Part shown: one piece after another, positions 41,632 through 50,238 of the stretch | Numbering within the stretch: the first letter of the stretch is position 1 | Layout: every line of letters begins with the position of its first letter | Origin: Bradyrhizobium sp. CB1015 | GTDB lineage: Bacteria; Pseudomonadota; Alphaproteobacteria; Rhizobiales; Xanthobacteraceae | NCBI RefSeq assembly: GCF_025200925.1 | Contig: NZ_CP104174.1 | Span: 2,232,001-2,296,000, forward strand | Direction of reading: 5' to 3' | DNA: 64,000 nt | Made by a program: the position numbers and the translations under genes | Notes under the pieces: model-generated | What the model was told of the DNA's origin: nothing | What the model saw: the letters and a program-made list of their open reading frames with translations, nothing else | Database searches by the model: none

Positions 41632-42369
41632 ATGAGAGAAGGCGACATTCGCGAGCGAGCGTTTGCGATGCCATTGACGAGCCCGGCCTATCCGCCGGGG
41701 CCCTATCGCTTCATCGATCGCGAGTATCTGATCATCACCTACCGCACTGATCCTGAGAAGTTGCGCGCGCTGGTGCCGGAGCCGCTCGTGCCGGATGGCG
41801 ACGTCGTCAAGTATGAGTTCATCCGCATGCCGGATTCGACCGGCTTCGGCGACTACACCGAGACCGGCCAGGTCATTCCGGTCACGTTCCGCGGCCGCCA
41901 GGGCGGCTATTCGCACTGTATGTTCCTCAACGACGAGGGGCCGATCGCCGGCGGCCGCGAGCTTTGGGGCTTCCCCAAGAAGCTCGCCGATCCTACGCTA
42001 CACATCGAGGTCGACACGGTTGTCGGCACGCTCGATTACGGGCCGGTGCGCATCGCCACCGGGTCAATGGGTTACAAGCACAAGACTTTGGATTTGGCGG
42101 CTGTTAAGGCATCGCTCGCCGCGCCGAACTTCCTCCTCAAGATCATTCCGCATGTCGACGGCACACCGCGCGTCTGCGAGCTCGTCGAGTACTATCTCGA
42201 GGACATTACTGTCAAAGGCGCCTGGACCGGTCCGGCCGCGCTCGACCTCCGCGCGCATGCGCTGGCGCCGGTGGCCGAGCTACCAGTGCTCGAGGTCTTG
42301 TCGGGCGTCCACATTATCGCCGATCTGACCCTCGGCTTGGGCAAGGTCGTGCACGACTACTTGCGCTGA
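41632..42369 (+). CDS. adc: Acetoacetate decarboxylase (paralogue of 27110-27910)
   Basis: This is a 245-aa protein with the Schiff-base segment [15 protein letters not shown] (Lys116/117) and the blocks [20 protein letters not shown] and [20 protein letters not shown]. It is highly similar to the adc at 27110-27910 and ends slightly earlier. AGGAG lies 8 bp before the ATG. It decarboxylates acetoacetate or a related beta-keto acid. Without a nearby bdhA, the second copy may serve another substrate. Confidence 0.92.
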   Translation: MREGDIRERAFAMPLTSPAYPPGPYRFIDREYLIITYRTDPEKLRALVPEPLVPDGDVVKYEFIRMPDSTGFGDYTETGQVIPVTFRGRQGGYSHCMFLNDEGPIAGGRELWGFPKKLADPTLHIEVDTVVGTLDYGPVRIATGSMGYKHKTLDLAAVKASLAAPNFLLKIIPHVDGTPRVCELVEYYLEDITVKGAWTGPAALDLRAHALAPVAELPVLEVLSGVHIIADLTLGLGKVVHDYLR

Positions 42370-42471
42370 AAGGAGAGGGCTAGCTCATGCCGGACGTCAT
42401 GTCCCTTCTGCGCCAGCTGAACCGATAATAGATGTCCAGCACGTCGCTGGGCCGAATTCGGGAGTCATCAC

Positions 42472-43224
42472 ATGAAGATCGTCGTCATCGGCGGCACCGG
42501 CCTGATCGGCTCGAAGACCGTCGCCATTTTGCGCCAGGGCGGCCATGAGGTCATCGCCGCTTCGCCCAACACCGGCGTCAACACCATCACCGGCGAGGGG
42601 CTCAAAGAGGCCCTGGCCGGCGCGCAGGTGGTAATTGATCTCGCCAATTCGCCGTCATTTGAAGACAAAGCGGTGCTAGAGTTCTTCGAGACCTCCGGCC
42701 GGAATCTCCTCGCAGCGGAGGCCGCAGCGAACGTCCGGCACCATGTCGCGCTATCCATCGTCGCAACCGACCGGACGGATAATGGCTATTTCCGCGGCAA
42801 GGTTGCCCAGGAGAAACTGATCGAGGCCTCCGGCATTCCATACACCATCGTCCGTTCGACCCAGTTTCTGGAATTTCTCGGTGGCATCGCCGATTCAAGT
42901 TCAGATGGAAAAACGGTCAGGCTGCCGCCCATCCTGTTCCAGCCCATCGCATCGGACGACGTTGCTGCGAACGTCGCCGAAGTGGCGGTCGCGGCGCCAC
43001 GAAGTGGCATCGTCGAGATCGCCGGCCCGGAACGAGCCCCATTCAACGAAATCATCGCCCGCTATCTGAAGGCGCTCGGCGATCCGCGAGAGGTCGTGAG
43101 CGATCCGGAGGCCTTATACTGGGGCGGTCGGGTCGAGGAGAAATCGCTGGTGCCGCTGGGCGAGGCACGCCTCGGCCGCATCGGTTTGGACGAATGGCTC
43201 CGCCGCTCACAGCCAAAAGCCTGA
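42472..43224 (+). CDS. NAD(P)-binding NmrA-like protein (atypical SDR)
   Basis: This 250-aa Rossmann protein begins MKIVVIGGTGLIGSKTVAIL (GGTGxxG) and has VVIDLANSPSFEDKAVLEFF, NLLAAEAAANVRHHVALSIV and KVAQEKLIEASGIPYTIVRS. There is no YxxxK motif. Such proteins act as NAD(P)H-binding regulators or reductases. It lies ~100 bp after adc and 46 bp before the cupin gene on the same strand, and probably shares their transcript. Substrate unknown. Confidence 0.87.
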   Translation: MKIVVIGGTGLIGSKTVAILRQGGHEVIAASPNTGVNTITGEGLKEALAGAQVVIDLANSPSFEDKAVLEFFETSGRNLLAAEAAANVRHHVALSIVATDRTDNGYFRGKVAQEKLIEASGIPYTIVRSTQFLEFLGGIADSSSDGKTVRLPPILFQPIASDDVAANVAEVAVAAPRSGIVEIAGPERAPFNEIIARYLKALGDPREVVSDPEALYWGGRVEEKSLVPLGEARLGRIGLDEWLRRSQPKA

Positions 43225-43270
43225 TCCCACGACCAGTCTGCGTCCCGGACAACCAACAAAAGAGACGACT

Positions 43271-43660
43271 ATGATGATCAAACTCGTTGCGTTGGTTCTT
43301 CTGTGCCTCACCGCCGGCACCGCGGTGGCTCAGGAGCCGAAGGTCACGCCACTGATGTCCAAGGATCTTGCGGAGACTCCCGGCCGGGAAGCTCTGATGA
43401 TCACGGTGGAGCACGCGCCCGGCGGATCAAGCGCGATCCATCGGCACAATGCCCACGCGTTTGTCTACGTGCTGGAGGGCTCGGTGGTGATGCAGCTGAA
43501 GGGCGGACAAGAGGTGATGCTGACGCCGGGACAGTCCTTCTATGAAGGCCCATCTGACGTTCATGTCGTCGACCGGAACGCGAGCGCCACCCAGCCGGCG
43601 AAATTTCTGGTGCTCCTGATCAAGGACAAGGGTGCCCCGGCGCTGGTACCAGTACAATGA
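43271..43660 (+). CDS. Secreted cupin-domain protein
   Basis: This is a 129-aa protein. A signal peptide covers residues 1-20 (MIKLVALVLLCLTAGTAVAQ) and a single cupin domain follows (GGSSAIHRHNAHAFVYVLEG, then LTPGQSFYEGPSDVHVV). The His residues of HRHNAHAF and DVH could hold a metal. Small exported cupins of this kind often accompany NmrA-like and other stress genes; the activity is unknown. It ends the patatin-adc operon and converges on the Aae-like efflux operon. Confidence 0.85.
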   Translation: MMIKLVALVLLCLTAGTAVAQEPKVTPLMSKDLAETPGREALMITVEHAPGGSSAIHRHNAHAFVYVLEGSVVMQLKGGQEVMLTPGQSFYEGPSDVHVVDRNASATQPAKFLVLLIKDKGAPALVPVQ

Positions 43661-43764
43661 TCGTACGTACCCCAAGTGCACGAAACCAACTGGGGAAAGC
43701 CCTGCCTGATTGAGGCCTTCGCGAAGCGGAAGCGGCATCCGGCTATCGGCTACGATCGGCCATG

Positions 43765-43860
43765 TTACGTTCTCGACAGGCCCGTGTGCAGCGCTTCGAG
43801 AATATGGGCCGCGAAAATACCGGTGCTCAGCATTGCCAGAAACGCGACCAACATCTTCAT
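43765..43860 (-). CDS. Tiny hydrophobic protein (31 aa), related to 21451-21585
   Basis: The ATG at 43860 gives MKMLVAFLAMLSTGIFAAH then ILEALHTGLSRT and stop. It matches the 44-aa protein at 21451-21585 through LAMxSTxIFAAHxxxALHT. It starts 22 bp after the stop of the Aae-type adaptor, on the same strand, with AAGG upstream. The product is a minimal membrane or signal-anchored peptide. Function unknown. Repeated placement just 3' of efflux genes suggests an accessory of such pumps, in the way small peptides modulate AcrB-type pumps. Confidence 0.6.
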   Translation of the reverse strand: MKMLVAFLAMLSTGIFAAHILEALHTGLSRT

Positions 43861-43882
43861 GGAGCCTTTGTATGGTCAGCTT

Positions 43883-44857
43883 TCAGCTGCATGACGGTGC
43901 GATCGCGATCGCGGTTTGCGCCATGCGGCAGCTGGAGAGCTGTTCGGTCCTGTGTTGATTTTTGGTTGCGGTCGCATAGCTGTGTGATCCGGGGCCGAGC
44001 ACCTCGACGGTCGCGGTAGCGCCCGCAACGAGTTCGTCTCGCTCGGTGCCTTCTAGCGCGATCCGGACTGGGACACGTTGCGCCAGGCGGACCCAGTTGA
44101 AGGTCGGGTTGACGTTGGCAAGCAGGGTCGAGCCGTTGCTGCGATCGCGGTCCTCGATGCCGGCTGCAACGCTCTCGACCTTGCCCAGCAACGCACGGCT
44201 GCTTCCCATCAGGCGCACGTTGACGGGATCGCCGATATGGATGCGCTGCAGCTTGGTTTCCTCGAAGTAGCCCTGGACGTGCAGCGTGCCGGTGTCGAGC
44301 AGCGCCATCACGCCCTTTCCGGGGGTGAGGTAGGCGCCCGGCCGCAGCTCATTGTTGGTGACAATGCCGCTAACCGAGGCCCGCACCTCGCTGCGCTCGA
44401 TGTTGAGCTTCGCAAGTGCAACGTCCGCGACGGCTTGGTCATAGGCCGCCTGGGCCGAGCCCTGGATGGCGACAACCTGGTCCATCCGCTGCGTGGAAAC
44501 CACGACGCCGGGCGTCAGCGCACTGTAGCGCTTCAGATCGGCGCTGGCGTTGTCGAGCGTGGCGCGCTTGCCTTCCTGTACCGCCTCTGCCTGCTTGAGC
44601 GCGATTTCATAGCGCGCCCGGTCGATCCGGAAGAGCACGTCACCCTTTTGTACTTGCTGATTGTCCCGAACCAGAACCTCGCTCACAAAGCCGGAAACAT
44701 CGGGAGCCACGGGCACCACGTCGGCGCGTACGTGGCCGTCACGGGTCCAGGGCGCATCAAAGTAGTAATCCCACAGCTTGTAGCCGGCCCAAAGCGCGAC
44801 CAGCACGATGAGACCGGTCAGCGCGAAAGGACGCAGCGAATTCACGACGGCTTTCAT
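43883..44857 (-). CDS. AaeA-like HlyD-family efflux adaptor
   Basis: This is a 324-aa adaptor. The membrane anchor is LTGLIVLVALWAGYKLWDYY. TRDGHVRADVVPVAPDVSGF and VSEVLVRDNQQVQKGDVLFR are the AaeA/YibH-type lipoyl half-motifs, and VRASVSGIVTNNELRPGAYL, VQGYFEETKLQRIHIGDPVN and NWVRLAQRVPVRIAL form the barrel. It partners with the FUSC-family protein encoded upstream to export aromatic or similar acids. The C-terminal ~30 residues after LGPGSHSYA look non-conserved. Its start overlaps the DUF983 stop. Confidence 0.92.
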   Translation of the reverse strand: MKAVVNSLRPFALTGLIVLVALWAGYKLWDYYFDAPWTRDGHVRADVVPVAPDVSGFVSEVLVRDNQQVQKGDVLFRIDRARYEIALKQAEAVQEGKRATLDNASADLKRYSALTPGVVVSTQRMDQVVAIQGSAQAAYDQAVADVALAKLNIERSEVRASVSGIVTNNELRPGAYLTPGKGVMALLDTGTLHVQGYFEETKLQRIHIGDPVNVRLMGSSRALLGKVESVAAGIEDRDRSNGSTLLANVNPTFNWVRLAQRVPVRIALEGTERDELVAGATATVEVLGPGSHSYATATKNQHRTEQLSSCRMAQTAIAIAPSCS

Positions 44858-45297
44858 GACACCAACTCCTTAGAGGCGAGGTGAGGAACGGGCGTGACGC
44901 CATCGGGCGCCTCTCGATCCCGCCGGCGTCTGGCGGCCTCGAAATCGTGCATGCCGGTCTGCCATTGCAGGCCGACGATTGTCCCCTTCATGGGCTGTAG
45001 CAGAAAGAAGGCGGAAAGCCCGGTGACAGGGAGCCAGATCAGCAATTGAAGCCAGGCCGGAGGTGAATAGGTCATCTCGACGGCAAGAAGCCCTGGCACG
45101 ACGAGGTGGCCGACGATCGCGATCACAAGATAGGCCGGAAGGTCATCGGCGCGTTGCGGCGTGTAATCTTCGCCGCAGACCTCGCAGTTGCCGACCACCT
45201 TGAGAAAGCGGCCGAACAGACGGCCTCGACCGCAGTTCGGGCACTTCATCGTGAACCCCCGCCATAAGGCTTTCTGGAATGAAACGGGTGCTGTCAT
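44854..45297 (-). CDS. DUF983-family membrane protein with zinc-ribbon-like start
   Basis: This 147-aa protein has a CPNCGRGRLF and CEVCGEDY pair (possible metal site), then two transmembrane helices (AYLVIAIVGHLVVPGLLAVE and LLIWLPVTGLSAFFLLQPMK) and a charged tail. This is the DUF983 layout. The ATG at 45297 overlaps the stop of the DUF1656 gene (ATGA). DUF983 is not a usual member of aae operons. Its strict translational coupling on both sides implies a role with this pump. Confidence 0.85.
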   Translation of the reverse strand: MTAPVSFQKALWRGFTMKCPNCGRGRLFGRFLKVVGNCEVCGEDYTPQRADDLPAYLVIAIVGHLVVPGLLAVEMTYSPPAWLQLLIWLPVTGLSAFFLLQPMKGTIVGLQWQTGMHDFEAARRRRDREAPDGVTPVPHLASKELVS

Positions 45298-45503
45298 GAG
45301 AATAACTCCGTGGAGCCCAAGACGAGGCCGGTGACCAGGCAGATGAAAAGCGCGAAATCGAAGAGTGCGGGATGCCAGATCCATCGATAGAGGCCGATAC
45401 GCGCAATCAGCTTGCTGACGAGGCGCGCAAGCACGTAGGCAACCACGCTCCAGAGCAGGAGCGTCGGAACGAGCACGCCGAAAAGGTCAAGTTGGTAATT
45501 CAT
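45294..45503 (-). CDS. AaeX-like DUF1656 small membrane protein
   Basis: This is a 69-aa protein beginning MNYQLDLFGVLVPTLLLWSV with two transmembrane helices (the first at ~8-28, the second WHPALFDFALFICLVTGLVL). DUF1656/AaeX proteins regularly sit between the adaptor and FUSC genes of aromatic-acid efflux systems. Its ATG overlaps the FUSC stop codon. Its exact role is unknown even in well-studied systems. Confidence 0.88.
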   Translation of the reverse strand: MNYQLDLFGVLVPTLLLWSVVAYVLARLVSKLIARIGLYRWIWHPALFDFALFICLVTGLVLGSTELFS

Positions 45504-47554
45504 GCGGCGATCGTCCCAGATTCGATTTGCTGTGCTTGATAGGCCGGCGACTCCGGAAAGAGCCCGGAACGAACGCCGGTGAGACCGATCAGCACGTGAT
45601 CGCGGGCTTCGCTCGAGGGTTCCTGCAACGTCAATGCGATGGTGCTATCGAGCTGTCCGATTAGGCCATCTGGAAGCGGCCCCGCCGCATGGATCCTGCA
45701 AATCGGGGCAAGACGAGCGAAAAAGGCTTCGACTGCCGCTCTTGTGCAGCGTGACAGGCCCAAGCTCGCCCGCCTCACGCCGACAATGTTGAGCGCCGTC
45801 CGAAGCTGGCGGAGATTGGCGGCGCCGCTCCTTGCGTCGGCAGGAACGACGGTGATGCGCGCAGCAATCAGGGCGAGGCGATGCTGCATAAGACTGGCAA
45901 GCGCACAGGGATCTTGATCCGACGTACGCTCGGCGACCGATGCAAGCGTAGTCCAATTGCTTCGTAGCAACCGGTTTGCGATCCAGTCAGCCCCGACCAG
46001 GCGAACCATGCCGCAGGTCACGCCGGTCAGCGCCACGCCCAGCATCAGCGCAACGCTGGAGTTGGCATAGGAGGTAAAGTCGGCCGAATAGGTCTCGGTC
46101 AACGCCAGTTGCACCGAGAGATAGATGGCGAGTATGGCGCCGAGGCGTGCGGTCGCGGGTCGCGCAGCCATCCAGCCGAATAAAAGGAAAATCGGCATCA
46201 ATGCGACAATGAGCACCTCGAGAGTCGTAATCCGCGGCAGCACGCCAAACAGGTAGATGCCATGCACGGCGATAACGATGAGGAACACGCCGTAGAAATT
46301 GCGAAACGCTGGAAGCGGATCGTCCACGCCTGCCAGGAAACTGCCGACGACGGCGGCAAAGAGCGGAGCGGCAACCCCGTCCGACCAGCCGGTCGCAATG
46401 GAGAAGCAGCTGCAGCAAAGCACCGCAAGGGCTACGGACCCGGCCGCCAGCAGCGCAGACCAGTGGTCGCGATGCGGAACGGCAACAGCCGCGGCGCCAT
46501 GAGAGAAGACCAGAGGAAGCGCTTCCGGATTGCGCCCCTCTGAGATGGCCTCGCGCAGGAGCTGGCAATCCTGCATGACGTCGATGAGGTTGCGAAGCCG
46601 CGCAACGAGACCGAAGATCGTGATCTCGATCCAGTCAGCATCCACGCTCGGTGTCGGTCGTACGTCATCGAGTGCTGCGCGCAACGCGTTTGCTTCCTGT
46701 CCATCGCCCCAACTCGCTTCGAGCCATGCCGCTATCCTTGTGCAGATGGAGGCAACGCGCGCAGCCGCCTCGTCCTGCGAGTTGATTGGCAGCTTGCGGT
46801 CTTCGATCGATCCGAGCAGCGGAAGCAGCGATAGCATATGCTGCCGGAGGCGCTGCAGCGCTCGCACGATATTCGCGGAAGCGGTCGCCTCATAGCCGAG
46901 ATGGCGCCCAAGCTGGTCGATTTCGGAGGCCGCAGCGGCAAGACGCATGCGTTCATTGTCACGCTTCTGATCGCTGCCGCGGCCCGTCAGGACGTCCGCA
47001 GCGAGCCGGCGCGCGCCGGCGAGCCATGCGTCGGTTTGTGCGGTGACTGCGGAAGCCACGCTGCGGGGCAGCACGAGCATCGCGACGACGCTCGCGCAGA
47101 CGATTCCGAGCGTGATCTCCTGCACGCGGGAAACCACGATGTCGAAGGCCGACTGGGGCGTCGAGACGATGGGAAATCCGAGCAGCGCTACGGTGTAGCC
47201 GGCCAGCATGAAGACGTAGCTGCGCGGCGTGCCGTCGATCAGCGAGAGATACAGGCAGATGCCAACCCACAGCGCGATGCAGAGGCTGAGCAGCTCCGGC
47301 GCATTGACGAGGTTCGGGATCAGCACGATCGTTCCTGCCGCGCCAATCAGCGTGCCCAGAATGCGGTAGACGGCCTTGGAGGTGGTCGCCCCCGTGAACA
47401 GGTTGGAGGTGATATAGACCGACGCCATGGCCCAATAGGGGCGCGGCATGTCCAGCAGCAGCGCGATCGAGAACGCCAGCATCGCCGCTGCAAAGGTCCG
47501 CAGCGCGAAGATGAGGGCGGCATGTCGATCCCGGAATGAGGCAATTTGGGTCAT
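45500..47554 (-). CDS. AaeB-like FUSC-family inner-membrane efflux protein
   Basis: This is a 684-aa protein with the FUSC arrangement: an N-terminal membrane block (AMLAFSIALLLDMPRPYWAM to SVVAMLVLPRSV), a cytoplasmic region of ~200 residues, a second membrane block (AGSVALAVLCCSCFSIATGW to MLGVALTGVTCGMVRLV), and a C-terminal cytoplasmic domain. PYWAMASVYITSNLFTGATT is the family hallmark. It should form the inner-membrane component of an aromatic-acid type exporter with the downstream HlyD adaptor. It starts 29 bp after the 76-aa gene; the genes downstream are overlapped. Confidence 0.9.
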   Translation of the reverse strand: MTQIASFRDRHAALIFALRTFAAAMLAFSIALLLDMPRPYWAMASVYITSNLFTGATTSKAVYRILGTLIGAAGTIVLIPNLVNAPELLSLCIALWVGICLYLSLIDGTPRSYVFMLAGYTVALLGFPIVSTPQSAFDIVVSRVQEITLGIVCASVVAMLVLPRSVASAVTAQTDAWLAGARRLAADVLTGRGSDQKRDNERMRLAAAASEIDQLGRHLGYEATASANIVRALQRLRQHMLSLLPLLGSIEDRKLPINSQDEAAARVASICTRIAAWLEASWGDGQEANALRAALDDVRPTPSVDADWIEITIFGLVARLRNLIDVMQDCQLLREAISEGRNPEALPLVFSHGAAAVAVPHRDHWSALLAAGSVALAVLCCSCFSIATGWSDGVAAPLFAAVVGSFLAGVDDPLPAFRNFYGVFLIVIAVHGIYLFGVLPRITTLEVLIVALMPIFLLFGWMAARPATARLGAILAIYLSVQLALTETYSADFTSYANSSVALMLGVALTGVTCGMVRLVGADWIANRLLRSNWTTLASVAERTSDQDPCALASLMQHRLALIAARITVVPADARSGAANLRQLRTALNIVGVRRASLGLSRCTRAAVEAFFARLAPICRIHAAGPLPDGLIGQLDSTIALTLQEPSSEARDHVLIGLTGVRSGLFPESPAYQAQQIESGTIAA

Positions 47555-47583
47555 GGCGATTGTGGCGTCGGCGGACAGTTGCT

Positions 47584-47814
47584 TTAGCAGTGAGCGATGC
47601 TTCTATGTCCGATGCATGACTTCGCGTCGGTCAGCGACGCTGTTGCAAATGCGTTCGAGACGCATTGCTGCAACCCTGAACGCTCCATCCTGCAGTCAGC
47701 AGGATCGGACGACGTCTGGGCGACGCCGATGACGTCCGGCTTCAGAATGTTCACGAACATCAGAAGGCACAGGATTTTGCCAGCGAGCACGGCGAGGCAC
47801 AGAACGTCTTTCAT
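47584..47814 (-). CDS. Small protein with N-terminal hydrophobic helix (76 aa)
   Basis: The protein starts MKDVLCLAVLAGKILCLLMF, a signal-anchor-like helix, and continues with a Cys-containing polar part (DPADCRMERSGLQQCVSNAF). I recognise no family. It lies 12 bp after the 133-aa gene and 29 bp before the FUSC gene, with a GGGGA ribosome site, so it belongs to the efflux operon. A periplasmic or membrane accessory role is possible. Confidence 0.6.
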   Translation of the reverse strand: MKDVLCLAVLAGKILCLLMFVNILKPDVIGVAQTSSDPADCRMERSGLQQCVSNAFATASLTDAKSCIGHRSIAHC

Positions 47815-47826
47815 GTCGTTCCCCGA

Positions 47827-48228
47827 TCAATGGGTTTTGGCTGCACTCGTCGTACGGGTTCTGGACTGCCGTGGCTTTGCCCGGGTTGCCGATGCATTTT
47901 CATTTCTTGCTGTCGGAGCGGCGGCCGGAGCCTCTTCGACCGTCGCGAACGCATCGAGCGGGCTGCGCCGCGCGGTCAGAGGTTCGTCTTCGCGAACGAC
48001 GTTCGGCGCGGGCCCGGACGCAGCAGCGTGCGTCACTGGCGCGCGCCCAGGGTCGAACACCACCCGTTCCGGCCATTTGTGATCCGAGCGGATGCGCAAA
48101 TTGGCCCGTTCGCTCGGAGCGATTGCGGAATGCGAATGAGCACGGGGCGCTGGAAGCAACCAATCGGCGGCAAACAACGCCACAAGCAGGACGCTTCCCA
48201 CCCACACAAAGTACTGACGTATCGGCAT
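47827..48228 (-). CDS. Membrane-anchored protein of unknown function heading the Aae-like operon
   Basis: This is a 133-aa protein with one N-terminal anchor (YFVWVGSVLLVALFAADWLL), then APSERANLRIRSDHKWPERV VFD, and a low-complexity Ala/Arg/Thr-rich C-terminus. I recognise no named family. It is the first gene of a run of seven minus-strand genes ending at 43765, all close together. Upstream lies copy S3 of a promoter shared with two other loci, and then an AraC gene. Confidence 0.65.
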   Translation of the reverse strand: MPIRQYFVWVGSVLLVALFAADWLLPAPRAHSHSAIAPSERANLRIRSDHKWPERVVFDPGRAPVTHAAASGPAPNVVREDEPLTARRSPLDAFATVEEAPAAAPTARNENASATRAKPRQSRTRTTSAAKTH

Positions 48229-48252
48229 GGCAGGCGGTCTCTCAGTGACCTA

Positions 48253-48324
48253 CCATGGCGAAGATAGTCGTATGACGGCTCGCGGGCTTTGCATCGCGTG
48301 CTGTCGTCTTATCATTTGTTGCTG
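48253..48324 (-). promoter_or_regulatory. CAGCAACAAATGA-type promoter block (copy S3)
   Basis: Read on the minus strand it runs CAGCAACAAATGATAAGACG then ACAGCACGCGATGCAAAG, followed by an ACTAT element. It aligns with 57359-57423 and 59102-59169. It lies between the end of an AraC gene (48353) and the 133-aa gene start (48228), 96 bp from that start. It is likely the activator-bound promoter of the Aae-like operon. Confidence 0.6.
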
Positions 48325-48352
48325 CCGGCTGGTGCGCAAACGATATGCAGGT

Positions 48353-49381
48353 TCAGGCAAAAACCGAAAGCGACTGCCTGATATCCGCCAGAGAGGATTT
48401 GGACCCTTGTGATCCCGCCGCTTGACGATATTGACCTGGCGCCTGCCCGGTCGCCTGCTTGAAGGCCCGCGTAAAATTGGCTTGGCCTGAGAAGCCCAGC
48501 GAGAGCGCGATGTCGACCAGCGGGAGATCACCGCGTGTCAAAAGCGTTTTTGCGCGCTCAAGACGCCTCGCACTGACGTAGCGATGCGGCGCTTGACCAA
48601 TGGCTTGCCTGAAGGCTCGTGCGAAATGAAATCGACTGAGACACGCAATCGATGCCATGCGATCGATGCTGAGATCTCCTTCGAGGTTTGCTTCAATGTA
48701 GTCCAGCACACGGGAGAGTCTGCGCCGATCGAGCCCGTGGTTTGTATGGTGAGGAAAGGATCGAGCGGATAATGCGCTGGCGTATCTCTGAACTAGCCTC
48801 GCTGCCAGGCTGGCCGCGAGGGCATCGACAAGCAGATTGCCGGTGGAGGTTTCCGTCTTTAGCTCCGATGCGACCGCAAAGCCGATCTCGGCCAGTAGCG
48901 GATCTTCGAAAGCGCTCTCGTAGCTTAGCGCGCCGACTACGGATTGATGGATATCCGTATTTAGATGGGCCGACGAGAAATAGCTCAGTGGAAGATGGAG
49001 ATGCAGGAATTCCGGCGTATCTTGAGCAAAATCAACCGAACCGTCCTGCAAACCAGGAGGAGAGAACCAAACCGCACCACGCCTCGCGACTATCCGGCTC
49101 TCGATGCCAGGCGCCCGGCGTGTTACAGTCGATTCACCGCTGCTACGGAGAGCGACGCAAATCCTGATATCGGATTGTGGGGTCCTCCATGGAACCAAGC
49201 CTCTTCTCGCTGTGCACAATTCGGCCGACAAGCCAGACCAGCCCCGACCGGCTGAAGACAGCAGCAGCTTCCCGGGACAATCGGTTTCACCAGCGCCGCG
49301 GTGCGGCCACGGCTCATAGTGGCCTGCGGCGGTCGGTTCTGATTGCGTCACCATGGGGCGCTCCGGGATCGCATCCATCAT
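48353..49381 (-). CDS. AraC-family transcriptional regulator (paralogue of 56284-57285)
   Basis: This is a 342-aa protein. The N-terminal half contains RGWSGLSAELCTARRGLVPW and FLHLHLPLSYFSSAHLNTDI. The AraC DNA-binding domain reads DLSIDRMASIACLSRFHFAR, then ALSLGFSGQANFTRAFKQAT, with tail SLADIRQSLSVFA. It aligns end to end with the AraC protein at 56284-57285 (RGWSCLSAEMRYVGKGVIPW; DIRQALPVLA). Both genes are followed directly by the same promoter block, so this protein is a strong candidate activator of the Aae-like operon. Confidence 0.93.
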   Translation of the reverse strand: MMDAIPERPMVTQSEPTAAGHYEPWPHRGAGETDCPGKLLLSSAGRGWSGLSAELCTARRGLVPWRTPQSDIRICVALRSSGESTVTRRAPGIESRIVARRGAVWFSPPGLQDGSVDFAQDTPEFLHLHLPLSYFSSAHLNTDIHQSVVGALSYESAFEDPLLAEIGFAVASELKTETSTGNLLVDALAASLAARLVQRYASALSARSFPHHTNHGLDRRRLSRVLDYIEANLEGDLSIDRMASIACLSRFHFARAFRQAIGQAPHRYVSARRLERAKTLLTRGDLPLVDIALSLGFSGQANFTRAFKQATGQAPGQYRQAAGSQGSKSSLADIRQSLSVFA

Positions 49382-49479
49382 TGTTGCGAACTAACTTGGC
49401 ATAGGCGGCGCAATTTGCTCGTTATCGGTTGTTAGAGGCTGTCAGGGTTTGTGAGTCTCACACATCGCGAACAATCGGC

Positions 49480-50238
49480 TCACACGAGATAGCCGGAGAC
49501 CCCGTCCCACAGCAGTTTCAGCGCCGTCACGACCAGCAATCCGTAGCAGACCCGATAGATCTGGCGTTGGTCCAGGCTTCCGTGAAGCCGCCAACCCGCC
49601 CACACGCCAGCGGGAATGGCGAGCAGGCAGATCGCCATCAATGTCCAGACGTTTCCGGTCGGCTTGACCAGCAGGAGCCATGGCACGGCCTTGGTCGCGT
49701 TGCCGACGGTGAAGAACAGGCTGGTCGTGCCTGCGTAGATCTCCTTGCTGAGGCCGAGGGGCAACAGATACATCGCAAGCGGCGGTCCGCCCGAATGCGT
49801 TACCATGGTCGTGACTCCCGAGGCGAGGCCAGCCGTGATCGCCTTCGGCGTCGAACGCGGACGAGTTATCACCTCCGCGCCTGCGGCAAGCCACAGTGCC
49901 ACGAAGATCAACGTGGTCGCGGCCATCGCGATCGCGATGGCGCGGTGATCAAGGAAGCGGAACAGCAGATATCCAAATCCAATGCCGGCCACGAGACCCG
50001 GTAACAGCAGCAGAAGATCTGGCTTCGACCAGGTCGAAGGCCTCCAGTAGCGAAGGGCGAACAAGTCCATCGCGATGAACAATGGCGCGAGAAGGCCGCC
50101 GGCGGTGACGGGATCCATTACGAGCGACAATAGCGGAATGCCCACAATTGAGAATCCGCCGCCAAACGCGCCCTTCATGAAGCAGATCAGGAACACACCG
50201 GCAAAGGCGATCAGGATCGTGGCGACGGTCAGCTCCAT
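49480..50238 (-). CDS. TSUP-family (TauE/SafE) membrane transporter
   Basis: This is a 252-aa protein with about eight transmembrane helices. The TSUP-type repeats include FLICFMKGAFGGGFSIVGIP LLS and GLASGVTTMVTHSGGPPLAM. TSUP proteins export sulfite, sulfoacetate or other organic anions; the substrate cannot be told. It overlaps the DUF1127 gene by 10 bp (start 50238, DUF1127 stop 50229), so they form a short operon. A palindrome at 50686-50702 may regulate both. Confidence 0.88.
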   Translation of the reverse strand: MELTVATILIAFAGVFLICFMKGAFGGGFSIVGIPLLSLVMDPVTAGGLLAPLFIAMDLFALRYWRPSTWSKPDLLLLLPGLVAGIGFGYLLFRFLDHRAIAIAMAATTLIFVALWLAAGAEVITRPRSTPKAITAGLASGVTTMVTHSGGPPLAMYLLPLGLSKEIYAGTTSLFFTVGNATKAVPWLLLVKPTGNVWTLMAICLLAIPAGVWAGWRLHGSLDQRQIYRVCYGLLVVTALKLLWDGVSGYLV

